A stretch of DNA of 31,285 nucleotides from JAWUWD01 sp034112085 (GCA_034112085.1 JAWUWD010000023.1:1-31285), one strand, 5' to 3'; counted from the stretch's first letter, positions 17,559-25,765 are shown. The notes: generated from the sequence alone by a model not told the origin. Numbers and translations: made by a program.

Positions 17559-18365
17559 TTAGGTAACTCCTGACTGACCTTTCCAATAATCCTGAACGAC
17601 CCCCAGCACTTGCGAGTGAACCGCACATCCAGCAAGAATTTCTCTCCCAAACACATAATCATCACCTCCTGAAAAGTCAGTAACTTTCCCTCCAGCTTGT
17701 TGCACAATAAACGCTCCAGCAGCGACATCCCAAGCATTGAGGTTATATTCGAAAAATGCTTCAAACCTGCCACATGCCACGTAGGCCAAATCCACCGCGG
17801 CACTACCCATCCTTCTAAGTCCGTGAGTCGATTGCATAAACTGATTAAGTATAGCAAGATACTTTTCCATCTCATCAAAATCATAATAAGGAAATCCAGT
17901 AGCCAACAAACTGTCACTCAAATTGGTAATCGGAGATACTGATATTTCAGTATCATTACAATAAGCCACTCCACCTTTGATGGCATGGAAACATTCTTGT
18001 CGATTGATCTCATAAACCACACCCAAAACAATACGATCATTTTTCATCAATGCCACGCTGATTGAATAAACTGGTAAGCCGTGCGAGAAATTGGTCGTAC
18101 CATCAAGTGGGTCTATGATCCAATTATATTCTTCTCCTCGTTTATCAGAAGTGCCTTCTTCAGCTATAAAACCAGAGCCAGGCAAGATTTCAGATAGTCC
18201 ATCCACCAACCTCTTTTCTGCTTCTTTATCCACATAAGACACTAAGTCATTAAATCCTTTTTTCTCAATTTTCGAAATCGAAAAAACCGTACTCTCTTCG
18301 CGAATAAAGCTTCCGACTTGCTTGATGAGGGTTATTGCTGGGTCAATGATCTGTGCTAAAATCAT
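17559..18365 (-). CDS. suhB: Inositol monophosphatase family protein
   Basis: A 268-residue Mg-dependent, Li-sensitive phosphatase of the SuhB/IMPase family. The metal-binding residues are all present: FIAEEG (Glu69/Glu70), WIIDPLDGTTNFSHGLP (Asp85, Asp88, Gly, Thr) and the C-terminal AWDVAAGAFIVQQAGG. It hydrolyses inositol-1-phosphate or related sugar phosphates; E. coli SuhB also acts in rRNA transcription. It starts inside the end of rsmI with a 4-nt overlap, so it is translationally coupled to a 16S rRNA methyltransferase, in keeping with a ribosome-linked role. Its exact substrate (inositol phosphate, or 3'-phosphoadenosine phosphate as in CysQ) cannot be settled here. Confidence 0.9.
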   Translation of the reverse strand: MILAQIIDPAITLIKQVGSFIREESTVFSISKIEKKGFNDLVSYVDKEAEKRLVDGLSEILPGSGFIAEEGTSDKRGEEYNWIIDPLDGTTNFSHGLPVYSISVALMKNDRIVLGVVYEINRQECFHAIKGGVAYCNDTEISVSPITNLSDSLLATGFPYYDFDEMEKYLAILNQFMQSTHGLRRMGSAAVDLAYVACGRFEAFFEYNLNAWDVAAGAFIVQQAGGKVTDFSGGDDYVFGREILAGCAVHSQVLGVVQDYWKGQSGVT

Positions 18366-19048
18366 GATTTTTTACTTTTACCATTGATAACCATGACTAT
18401 CTCACCCTTGACCTTTTTTGCTTCAAAATGAGTCTTTATTTCTAATAACGTGCCGTTCACAGTTTCTTCAAACAACTTGGTGATCTCCCTAGACACAGAA
18501 GCTTTTCGATCTTCCCCGAAATATTCTATCATTTGATCTAGTGACTTCATTAGACGATGAGGCGACTCATACAAGATCATTGTTCTTGTCTCCTCACTCA
18601 ATTGCATAAGCTTGGTCTGACGCCCTTTCTTGTGCGGCAAGAAACCTTCAAACACAAAACTCTCTGTTGGCAGCCCCGACTTGACCAATGCCGGCACAAA
18701 TGCCGTAGCTCCTGGCAAACATTCTAGCTTGACCTCGTTATCTATACATGCTCTCACCAATAAATATCCAGGATCAGAAATCGCAGGCGTTCCAGCATCA
18801 GACACCAGTGCCATTTTCTCTCCACTTTTCATGCGTTTGATGAGATAATCAACCTGCTTATGCTCATTGAAAATATGATAGCTCATCATCGGGACCGAAA
18901 TCTCATAGTGCTTGAGCAAAATACCCGTGTTACGAGTATCTTCAGCCAAGATCACATCCGACTCTTTAAGTATTCGCAATGCACGCAAAGTAATATCTTC
19001 TAGATTACCGATTGGAGTAGGCACCAGATATAATGAAGTTTCTTCCAT
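18362..19048 (-). CDS. rsmI: 16S rRNA (cytidine-1402-2'-O)-methyltransferase
   Basis: A tetrapyrrole-methylase-fold enzyme that 2'-O-methylates C1402 in the 16S decoding centre using S-adenosylmethionine. The characteristic sequence blocks are LYLVPTPIGNLEDITLRAL, ILAEDTRNTGILLKHY, MALVSDAGTPAISDPGY, CLPGATAFVPALVKSGLP and FEGFLPHKKGR, all near expected positions. At 228 residues it is the short form, without the C-terminal extension seen in some species. It begins 1 nt after the stop of the pterin dehydratase gene and overlaps suhB by 4 nt. Confidence 0.94.
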   Translation of the reverse strand: MEETSLYLVPTPIGNLEDITLRALRILKESDVILAEDTRNTGILLKHYEISVPMMSYHIFNEHKQVDYLIKRMKSGEKMALVSDAGTPAISDPGYLLVRACIDNEVKLECLPGATAFVPALVKSGLPTESFVFEGFLPHKKGRQTKLMQLSEETRTMILYESPHRLMKSLDQMIEYFGEDRKASVSREITKLFEETVNGTLLEIKTHFEAKKVKGEIVMVINGKSKKS

Positions 19049-19049
19049 C

Positions 19050-19286
19050 CTATTTCAACAGTTCATCGATAGCTACCGCCAACAATCGATCACTTTCAGT
19101 TACTACATCACCAGCGTCATGTGTACAGAGTCTTATATCTACCGTATTGTATACATTACTCCAGTTAGGATGATGCCCCATCTTCTCGGCTATGATTGCC
19201 ACTTGAGACATAAAACCAAAGGCTTGCACGAAATTATCGAACTTAAAGACCTTTTTGAGTTGATTATTTTCTTCTTTCCACATCAT
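19050..19286 (-). CDS. phhB: Pterin-4a-carbinolamine dehydratase
   Basis: A 78-residue protein matching the compact PCD fold. It has a helix with AFGFMSQVAIIAEKMGHHPNWSNVYNTVDIRL, giving the catalytic HHP motif and downstream W, and then the THDAGDVVTESD segment. It dehydrates 4a-hydroxytetrahydrobiopterin during pterin recycling by aromatic amino acid hydroxylases. It lacks the first strands of longer members, as is common in bacteria. It heads the operon with rsmI and suhB. The second Met is an alternative start. Confidence 0.88.
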   Translation of the reverse strand: MMWKEENNQLKKVFKFDNFVQAFGFMSQVAIIAEKMGHHPNWSNVYNTVDIRLCTHDAGDVVTESDRLLAVAIDELLK

Positions 19287-19700
19287 AGCTTAAAGATCAA
19301 AAGAGCAAGTAAGGGAAGCAAGAGAAATAGGATATATTGGGCTCATCATTAACATGTGTTTTTGTTTGTCTGCATTTGACAATGTACCAGCAAAAAAAAT
19401 TACATAAGTAGTATTTCTACAAATGTATACGTAAGGTTTTGGCACTAAAATGGAAGAATAATTATCAAAACTATACAATTCATGAAATGACAATTTTGAA
19501 ATCAAAATAAAAAAGAAATAATAGACATTTTATTGACTTGAATACAAGGTAGTTAGGACACTATAATTAAAGAGGAAGTAATCGTTGATAACCTAAAAAA
19601 ACGAAGAGGAGCACATGCGTAACTAACACACTGTTTATGTTTAAATACTTCTAAAATGAATTAATAATTTTAAAACACTTTAATCTTAAACAATAACACT
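19287..19700. other. Intergenic region, no gene seen
   Basis: This AT-rich stretch separates the minus-strand pterin dehydratase operon from a plus-strand small lipoprotein gene, so it must hold both promoters. I see no convincing consensus promoter, tRNA or conserved RNA. A 71-codon frame on the minus strand has no coding character. Confidence 0.5.
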
Positions 19701-19865
19701 ATGAAGAAGTCTTTAATCATCTTAGCATTTTTTACAATTACCATGAGTTCTTGCTATACCTATAGTTGTCCTACTTACGCTAAAAAGACACCTAAAATGA
19801 TTGAGCTAGAAAAGCAACTGCAAGAAAATATGGTTTCGATGGAGAAATCTAAAGACTGTATTTAA
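19701..19865 (+). CDS. Small lipoprotein (54 residues)
   Basis: A short gene with a clear lipoprotein signal: MKKSLIILAFFTITMSSC, lipidated at Cys18, followed by YTYSCPTYAKK. The mature part is only about 37 residues, with two more cysteines and a short charged helix (IELEKQLQENMVSMEK). It ends just before a hairpin with a T-run, supporting a real monocistronic transcript. Function is unknown; small lipoproteins of this Cys-Pro-Thr-Tyr-Ala type recur in Bacteroidota by my recollection, but I cannot name a family. Confidence 0.7.
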   Translation: MKKSLIILAFFTITMSSCYTYSCPTYAKKTPKMIELEKQLQENMVSMEKSKDCI

Positions 19866-19867
19866 GT

Positions 19868-19894
19868 CTTACCGCTCAGAGAGGTAAGTGTTTT
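19868..19894 (+). terminator. Likely intrinsic terminator of the small lipoprotein gene
   Basis: CTTAC.CTC pairs with GAG.GTAAG around a short AGA loop (19868-19888) and is followed by TGTTTT. It begins 3 nt after the stop codon. Confidence 0.55.
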
Positions 19895-19985
19895 ACCTAT
19901 TCTAATTCTTCAATTTCATGTTGTTTTTTGAGTCTAGCCCTCCTAAATGGAGGTGATAGGTGAGATAATGATAGACTGAAATATT

Positions 19986-21473
19986 TCAATGATCATCTAA
20001 CTTATTTAGGAAGTCATCTGCTGTTGTGATCATAGATGCTTGTTTTTCAGGACTCATCTTGTCAAAAGTTCTCACGAGCATCCCAAGCCTGGGATTTTTC
20101 AGAAAGAAGTCTCTATTGACATGCATAAACCGCCAAAAAAGACCATCCCAAACTTGCTGCCATTCGCCTTTAGGATGATTGCTCATTTTCATCACATAAT
20201 TTGAACCACTGATATATGGTTTTGTAGCAAAAAAACCTCCATCAGCGAATTGACTCATCCCGTAAACATTTGGGACCATTACCCAATCATATGCGTCTAT
20301 GAAAAACTCCATAAACCAGCGATAGACTTCCTTTGGGTGAAACTCACATAATAGCATAAAATTACCCAGAATCATCAATCGCTCGATATGATGGCAATAA
20401 CCATCTTTTAAGACTCTTTTAATAGTCTCGTCAACTGGACCTATTCCTGTAGTCCCATTGTAAAATGAAGCTGGAATTTTTCGATTGAAGCCCCAGAAGT
20501 TACTATTTCGCGATTCAACTCCCTTGCATTCGTACATTCCTCTTATAAACTCTCTCCACCCCATGATCTGACGAACAAAGCCTTCTAAAGAGTTCAAAGC
20601 AACCCCATTCTTGGTTGCATAAACAACCGCTTTTTCTATTATTTCTTTGGGCTCAATCAGCCCAACATTGAGCATTGGCGTAAGCACACTGTGATGAAGA
20701 ATTGACTCATTTACTACGATGGCATCTTCATAATCTCCAAATCCATGAAAACGAAATTCAAAGAACTGATTAAGCCACTTATTAGTCTCATTTAAAGTAT
20801 ATGGGTAAATTGGTGAGGAGTTTAACTCACCTATATTATTGGCATAATTTTGTTTCACGTAGGCTACTGCCTCCTCCCAGATTGTATCGCTAGAAGGATA
20901 TTGGATAGTGGGAGGTGTTTTTCCTTTCGGGTACTTCTTTCTGTTGTCTCCATCGAAACTCCATTTCCCTCCTGCCGGTTGATCTCCATTTTCGAGAAGT
21001 ATATTATGTTTTAATCGCTGCTGCTTATAGAAATTAGTTTGAAAAAATAACTTCTTATCTTTTCTAAAGAAAGTAGATAGATCCTCTAATGAATTGATGA
21101 ACGATGGATTCTCATAACATATCAGTGCTATATGATTTTTCCCCGCTGATTCTTTGACTCTTCTTGAAAGCCAATTATCTGTTGGATCAATGTAGTGTAT
21201 GGTTTTCACACCCAATTGTGCGAGAGAATCAATCAGCTTTCTGACATCTGACCTATCATCTTGCGCCTCTATGTACTCAACCTTTATTTCTTTTTCTATT
21301 AATAAGGATAAATGACTTTTCATAGAAGCTCTATGAAAAGCGAGCTTCATTTTATGGAAGTTGAATTCGTTAAAAAACAAATGCTCTTCTATCAGAAAAG
21401 TTGATAGCTTATTTTCAAGAAGTTCATGCTTTTGAAAAAGCTGATGAGGAAACAATAAATTTACTTCGGTCAT
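19986..21473 (-). CDS. PhrB/FeS-BCP-type cryptochrome-photolyase lacking the cluster cysteines
   Basis: A 495-residue flavoprotein of the prokaryotic (6-4) photolyase/CryPro group. Family marks are the N-terminal LLFPHQLF, the catalytic-pocket GYCHHIERLMILGNF (His361-His362), PKEVYRWFMEFFIDAYDWVMVPNVYGMSQFADGG and NPRLGML. Known members bind FAD, a lumazine antenna and a [4Fe-4S] cluster through four Cys (350, 438, 441 and 454 in Agrobacterium PhrB). Here Pro346 sits where the first ligand is expected, 15 residues before the HH pair. The loop after KMSNH runs directly to LFW without the C..C and ACPF ligands. The remaining cysteines (316, 360, 376) are not at ligand positions. The start overlaps the DUF2256 stop as ATGA. 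Likely role: light-driven DNA repair or signalling; cluster loss is by-eye inference. Confidence 0.88.
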   Translation of the reverse strand: MTEVNLLFPHQLFQKHELLENKLSTFLIEEHLFFNEFNFHKMKLAFHRASMKSHLSLLIEKEIKVEYIEAQDDRSDVRKLIDSLAQLGVKTIHYIDPTDNWLSRRVKESAGKNHIALICYENPSFINSLEDLSTFFRKDKKLFFQTNFYKQQRLKHNILLENGDQPAGGKWSFDGDNRKKYPKGKTPPTIQYPSSDTIWEEAVAYVKQNYANNIGELNSSPIYPYTLNETNKWLNQFFEFRFHGFGDYEDAIVVNESILHHSVLTPMLNVGLIEPKEIIEKAVVYATKNGVALNSLEGFVRQIMGWREFIRGMYECKGVESRNSNFWGFNRKIPASFYNGTTGIGPVDETIKRVLKDGYCHHIERLMILGNFMLLCEFHPKEVYRWFMEFFIDAYDWVMVPNVYGMSQFADGGFFATKPYISGSNYVMKMSNHPKGEWQQVWDGLFWRFMHVNRDFFLKNPRLGMLVRTFDKMSPEKQASMITTADDFLNKLDDH

Positions 21474-21607
21474 TTTTTAGTTTTATTTCTTCTGCATCGT
21501 TCACTGCAGTATTTTACTTCATCCCAGTTCAGCCTCCACTTTTTCCGCCACACAAACGACAGTTTACAACCAAGGCAAATCTTGGATGGTAAATCTTGCT
21601 TTTTCAT
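21470..21607 (-). CDS. DUF2256 Cys4 zinc-ribbon-like protein
   Basis: A 45-residue gene between the two photolyase genes. The product starts MKKQDLPSKICLGC, continues with FVWRKKW, WDEVKYCSERC and ends in a basic RRNKTKK tail. The CxxC ... CxxxC spacing and the conserved W/RKKW/WDEVKYCS words match DUF2256, a small family of unknown function that, to my knowledge, is often found near photolyase genes. The four Cys probably bind a metal such as zinc. It begins 23 nt after the upstream photolyase gene and its stop overlaps the start of the downstream one by 4 nt, so the three genes are one operon. A role as a partner or DNA-binding accessory is inference. Confidence 0.9.
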   Translation of the reverse strand: MKKQDLPSKICLGCKLSFVWRKKWRLNWDEVKYCSERCRRNKTKK

Positions 21608-21630
21608 TTGTGACAAGTCCTGATCATAAC

Positions 21631-23091
21631 CTACCCATTTCTTGTATGCGTCTTAACTATTCTTTTCTTTTCCTGTCTTACTTGTTTATCCTTTCGATGT
21701 CCCCAAATTTTATCTCTTGCCACTTTTCCCATTTCCTTCAAATCAATAATTGGGTAAGGGTAATCTTCTCCTATTGTCACACGGCAGAATGATTGATCAA
21801 GCGCTGTCATCTCCCAGGGAGTATGAATAAAAGCCGTTGGTACATTTGTCAATTCAGGAATCCATTTTTTTATAAATACTCCATCGGGATCATGCTCCTG
21901 AGAGTTTTTCACTGGATTATATATCCGCACTGTATTAACGCCCGTGGTTCCTACCTGCATTTGAAATTGGGGATAGTGAATCCCCGGCTCATAATCGAGG
22001 AACAACCTTGCCAGGTGATAAACACCAGCTCTCCAATCTTGGTCCAGGTGATGACATAGGAGCGAAACAACCATCGTTCTCATCCTAAAGTTAATCCAAC
22101 CTGTTTGATGCAAACACCTCATGCAAGCATCAATTAAAGGGAAACCCGTATAGCCAGACTCCCAAGCTGCTATGAACTCTTTGTTCAATTCTCTTGCCAG
22201 TGATTCATAACCTCTGTTGATGCATCGAGTTTCATATTCACACTCTACCTCAAATTTCTGTATGAAATGACAATGCCATTTAAGTCTAGTCAGAATACCA
22301 ATATAGGATCTTTGATGCTTTGCGAAATTTGGATGAAACTTGATGTGGTGTGCTGCTTGCTTAATACTGATATTGCCCCAAGCCAAGTAAGGTGATATTC
22401 TACCACAAGACATTCGACTAAGCTCTGGCTTTGAGATATGACGATGATAGTTTTTACCCCTTTCCTTTGTAAAAGACACTAAATACTTCCAGGCATAGCT
22501 CTCTCCTGCTGGCTGAAATGTCTTTGGATAATCCTCTGAAATTTGCCCTAAAAGTGATTGACTTAGTTCGAAAGGATTCTCTATTGAAGTCAATCTGTTG
22601 ACTGAAAACTGATTTTTAATCAGAGGCTGAACCATCGTTTCGCGCCATTGATCATCCCATCCATTCCGATTTTTGATCCCTCTTACTACGGCATTTTTTT
22701 TCATCTCTAACCACCGAACTCCTTCTTTAGCAAGTGTTTTGGCAACCAACCTATCTCGATTCCAACTGAGTTTATGACCACTTTCCTCATATGAAAAAAC
22801 TTTCCTCATATCATACTGAGCCGTTAGAAAATCAAAAACTTCTCCCGCCTCCGCATGGAACATCACTACTTGCCGATTAAACTGTTTGAGCTTATGATTA
22901 AAGTCAACTAATGAATGATAAATGAACTGTAAGTGCCTTTGTGAAGTATCAGGACACTTTATTTGACTAGGCTCAAACAGATAAATAATCAGATAAGGTA
23001 ATCCCTCTTTTTCTGCGGCAGCCAGAGGCGCATGGTCTTGCGTACGAATATCTCGTTTGATCCACACAATGTTGACGGCCTCCTTCTTCAT
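21631..23091 (-). CDS. Cryptochrome/DNA photolyase family protein
   Basis: A 486-residue protein with an N-terminal photolyase alpha/beta domain (NIVWIKRDIRTQDHAPLAAA) and a C-terminal FAD-binding domain (ISPYLAWGNIS, LKWHCHFIQKFE, TGFPLIDACMRCLHQTGWINFRMR and LARLFLDYEPGIHYPQFQMQ). FAD contacts GWINFRMR and RIYNPVKNSQEHDPDG are conserved, so it is a FAD protein. In the segment that in E. coli PhrB reads NNGGWQW, this protein has HYPQFQM. The electron-transfer Trp (E. coli Trp382) therefore aligns with Phe376, and the Asn near flavin N5 with His or Tyr. It belongs to a photolyase-like clade shared by Bacteroidota and cyanobacteria, and could be a repair enzyme or a photoreceptor. It is the first gene of the three-gene operon. 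Confidence 0.88.
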   Translation of the reverse strand: MKKEAVNIVWIKRDIRTQDHAPLAAAEKEGLPYLIIYLFEPSQIKCPDTSQRHLQFIYHSLVDFNHKLKQFNRQVVMFHAEAGEVFDFLTAQYDMRKVFSYEESGHKLSWNRDRLVAKTLAKEGVRWLEMKKNAVVRGIKNRNGWDDQWRETMVQPLIKNQFSVNRLTSIENPFELSQSLLGQISEDYPKTFQPAGESYAWKYLVSFTKERGKNYHRHISKPELSRMSCGRISPYLAWGNISIKQAAHHIKFHPNFAKHQRSYIGILTRLKWHCHFIQKFEVECEYETRCINRGYESLARELNKEFIAAWESGYTGFPLIDACMRCLHQTGWINFRMRTMVVSLLCHHLDQDWRAGVYHLARLFLDYEPGIHYPQFQMQVGTTGVNTVRIYNPVKNSQEHDPDGVFIKKWIPELTNVPTAFIHTPWEMTALDQSFCRVTIGEDYPYPIIDLKEMGKVARDKIWGHRKDKQVRQEKKRIVKTHTRNG

Positions 23092-23636
23092 ATATTTATT
23101 TACTTTTCACTTAACATCCATTGACATCCACTATAGCTATCATCAAGAGGTTGTATTCATTTGATAATATTTGTCTAACCTGATAATTTCTATCCAGTGC
23201 AATCATCTCACCAGAAAAGATATGAAATCCACCAATTTCAACACCCAAATGGAATAAACGATCTAATTCTATCTACACATAGATTTCAAAAATAAGAACG
23301 ATGAATTATATAAACTCAAGAAGGACTTAGATTGTTTATGTGATTCGAATCTTAATATTCAGTACCGTTTCGCTGACGTAAGAAAAATAACTACAGTATA
23401 ATTTTCCATCTAAATTATTTAGCGACTTTGAAGAAAAGTGACTCTTGAGGTTCGTATTTACGAATATGCTTTACACATGCAGAATTAGCTAAATCTGCAG
23501 CTCCAGATATTATGAAAATATTAACAAAAAACACTAATGAATGCGATATCTATATTCTCAGATGTATATCAAATCTTATTAGCTCCTACAATACGCTAGA
23601 CACGATCAGTAGAATTTTAATACTCAAAGATGCAAG
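23092..23636. other. Non-genic region with a possible decayed coding fragment
   Basis: No intact gene. On the plus strand 23273-23401 is open for about 42 codons without a start and reads like real protein (DFKNKNDELYKLKKDLDCLCDS, then RFADVRKITTV, stop). From 23480 another open stretch (AELAKSAAPDIMKILTKN) runs toward the broken kinase gene in a different frame. Both may be remnants of the kinase's N-terminal part or of a neighbour. The photolyase operon promoter should lie near 23092-23150; none was identified. Confidence 0.4.
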
Positions 23637-24465
23637 ATGCTATTCTTTCAGATCACCAAAAAAAAGAATAGTAGTTCTAGCCTGCACAGAAAAGAAAAGC
23701 TCGAAGATAGAAATGAGGAGTTAGAAGCCCAGCATGAAGAACTCACAGCTACAGTAGAGGCGCTGATGAAAAAAAAATGGCAGTTTAGCATTAACACTTT
23801 CGGAACTAAACATTCGAAATCGAGAGATAGACCAGATAGTTTACAGAAGCTACCATCACTTAAAAACTCCAATTACTTCTTTAGAAGTACTCATAACGCT
23901 TATTGAAGTAGATCCTAAAGAGAAGGAATCTTATTTGAACATGTCTAGATCTTCTATTAAGGAGATGAGGCGCTTACTAAAAATGCTTGCAAGATACAGC
24001 AACAACTTGGTTCAAGAGGTTCTGTGTGAACTAATAGACTTTACATCTATTTGGGAAGAAGTACTAGACGACTTACAAATATCGGAGGATTTTGAATCTG
24101 TTAGAATCACACTTACTAAGCCTATTAAATCAACATTTCGGGTCCAGATAGGCTATAAAACTATTGCTGTACAATATCATTAAGAACTCCATTGATTTTC
24201 GATCTGAAAAAGCACTAATCGATGTGTTAATGACCGTAAATAATGATCAACTGAAATGTCAGATAATGGAATTGGAATTCCTATCGAGGTTCAGCCGGAA
24301 GTATTTAACATGTTTTATCGAGGAAGCGCCAAATCTAAAGGGTCAGGACTGGGACTGTACCTGAGCATGAGGGCAGTTGAAATCTTATCTGGAAAAATAA
24401 ACCTGATTAGTGCTCTAAATATTGGAACAACGGTGAGTATAGAAATACCCATAAAAAAAGGCTGA
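23637..24465 (+). pseudogene. Frameshifted sensor histidine kinase
   Basis: The C-terminal half of a histidine kinase is spread over three frames. First comes a coiled coil (LEDRNEELEAQHEELTATVEAL). After a shift at a nine-A run (23768-23776) the DHp domain follows (IVYRSYHHLKTPITSLEVL, SRSSIKEMRRLLKMLARYSNN). After a shift near 24150 the N box appears (LLYNIIKNSIDF). After a third shift near 24260 come G1 DNGIGIPIEVQPEVFNMFYRG and G2 GSGLGLYLSMRAVEI. The H box also has YHHLKTP instead of the usual SHDL(K/R)TP. The 5' end is undefined and sensor domains are missing. Either the gene is dead or the assembly has several one-base errors here. Confidence 0.8.
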
Positions 24466-24492
24466 AATCATTTAAGATATCAGCCTCTTTTT
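24454..24492. terminator. Bidirectional intrinsic terminator
   Basis: A-run, GGCTGAAATC, short loop, GATATCAGCC, then TCTTTTTT. The stem has ten positions with one A-A mismatch, and the kinase stop codon lies in its 5' arm. The flanking A and T runs let it serve both the plus-strand kinase and the converging minus-strand genes. Confidence 0.8.
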
Positions 24493-24508
24493 TATTGAAG
24501 TAACTGAG

Positions 24509-24699
24509 CTACTTCGCTATGTCATTCTCAATTCTCTTTATGTACTCCATCGAATCTTCCAACATATTCTGTTGTGAAGAACACTTCTCTTCCAAGAAGT
24601 CGACTCGCTCTTTCAGCTTAGTAATTTCACTTAAATAATTGTCGTCTAAGGCATTTGATTTACTTACTGCATCAATTGTTCAATTTCCTTCTTAGACAT
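24509..24699 (-). pseudogene. Small coiled-coil gene with one frameshift
   Basis: ATG at 24699 gives MSKKEIEQLMQ and then a stop. With one added base after codon 9 the frame continues DAVSKSNALDDNYLSEITKLKE, a helical coiled coil (VDFLEEKCSSQQNML, EDSMEYIKRIENDIAK), and stops at 24509. The restored product is 63 residues. It begins 6 nt after the stop of the upstream gene, so the two form a pair. Function is unknown. Confidence 0.65.
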
Positions 24700-24705
24700 A
24701 GTTTT

Positions 24706-25138
24706 TTATTTATTAATTGCATCATCTATACTAGATGCATAGGCGATGTCCATCTGATTGAATTTACCGTTTGGATAGTCCCTTGCAATTTTTTCTCTTC
24801 CAATTTTAACACTCTGGATAAACACCTGATTATCTGGTAATATTTTCCTGTGTGTTTTTAGTCCTAGACCAAACATCGTTTCTTTCCATTCAACAAAATA
24901 CCATTCCATAGATGGTTGATGAAACACATTCAATTTTTGCTTGTCAAATATAAGTTTTGAAATTTTACTGGCCTTCACCAGTGATCCTATATAATTCAAA
25001 ATTTCTTTGAACTCTTCTATTGTTATGTAGCTCCCTGTCGCTGCAACCACTAAAGTAGATTCTCCTAATACAGATGATACGTCTGCATTTTTAAATGATT
25101 TTTTTTAAGTCCAATTTGTAGTCTGTACCCGTTCCCAT
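24706..25138 (-). pseudogene. STAS-like single-domain protein with one frameshift
   Basis: An ATG at 25138 opens MGTGTDYKLDLKK and then runs into a stop after an eight-A run. Removing one A joins it to the downstream frame (SFKNADVSSVLGESTLVVAATGSYITIEEF, then a ~100-residue alternating alpha/beta body, ending IAYASSIDDAINK), giving about 143 residues. The strand-helix pattern resembles SpoIIAA/STAS-like proteins common in Bacteroidota, which often accompany sensor kinases; this assignment is tentative. The broken histidine kinase faces it. Translation could restart inside, giving a shortened protein. Confidence 0.6.
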
Positions 25139-25765
25139 ATTATGTATTATTTGTTTTCATAACTCTACAACACGGGCGGTTAACTATTGTTCAAACAATT
25201 GTCGACTAATGTTCAGATGATATAAAAACTTACTACTAAGATAAAACACGTATTATCACTATTTTTTTTTGAAATAGAGACTTTTAGGAATAACACATAA
25301 TGAAGGCACAAAAAAAATCACTTGCCATTCGTGCAGTACGCCTGAACAAAAGGAATGAAAAACAACCATGATAAAAAAATTACACAACGTTTCTAAAGTA
25401 TATCTCATCATTCGCGTTTGCAAAGGCCACAAAAAAACCTCTTGAAAATTAATTCAAGAGGTTTGTAGTAGCGGGGACTCCGCCAGTAATTACTTTACTG
25501 AAATTCACTCAATTATATCAGGATATACCTTCTAGGAACAAGAAAGGCATATCGAAATTCACTTAGTATATAAATTAGTGAAATTGAATACAAATCAATC
25601 AACGTTTCGTTTACGGAGTGTTTACGGAACTGAGAAATCACTTCAGCGACTGGTTGCCCTTATAAGGACGCTTTTGTTTGCCTGTTATTTCAATTAATGC
25701 GACAGAACCGTACTTACTAATAATAGTAGATTTATCCACAAAGAAAGAATACTAATTGATAAAGA
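25139..25765. other. Intergenic region holding the first 44-bp repeat
   Basis: No clear gene. Next to the 44-bp repeat the minus strand reads GGAGTCCCCGCTACTACA, which resembles the 3' end of a tRNA acceptor/T arm, but no complete tRNA can be folded. Further right, 25638-25739 (minus) encodes a short open stretch from GTG (VDKSTIISKYGSVALIE, then ITGKQKRPYKGNQSLK, stop). It may be the tail of a truncated gene; I do not recognise it. GTTTACGGA is directly repeated at about 25610-25630. Confidence 0.4.
25428..25471. repeat. 44-bp direct repeat, copy A, with terminator hairpin
   Basis: Identical over 44 bp to 29236-29279. It contains a perfect 12-bp stem (AAACCTCTTGAA, loop AATTAA, TTCAAGAGGTTT) preceded by seven A, so on the minus strand it is a strong intrinsic terminator with a T7 tail. 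Flanking bases that are not in the stem (GTAGTAG) are also identical, which suggests copying or an attachment-type site rather than convergence. Confidence 0.85.

Noticed and set aside
19290..19505. 71-codon minus-strand ORF
   Set aside because: No recognisable domain, no ribosome site and poor coding character.
25302..25316. Partial third copy of the 44-bp repeat (GAAGGCAC plus A-run)
   Set aside because: Only 8 informative bases plus a poly-A match copy B, which can occur by chance in AT-rich DNA.
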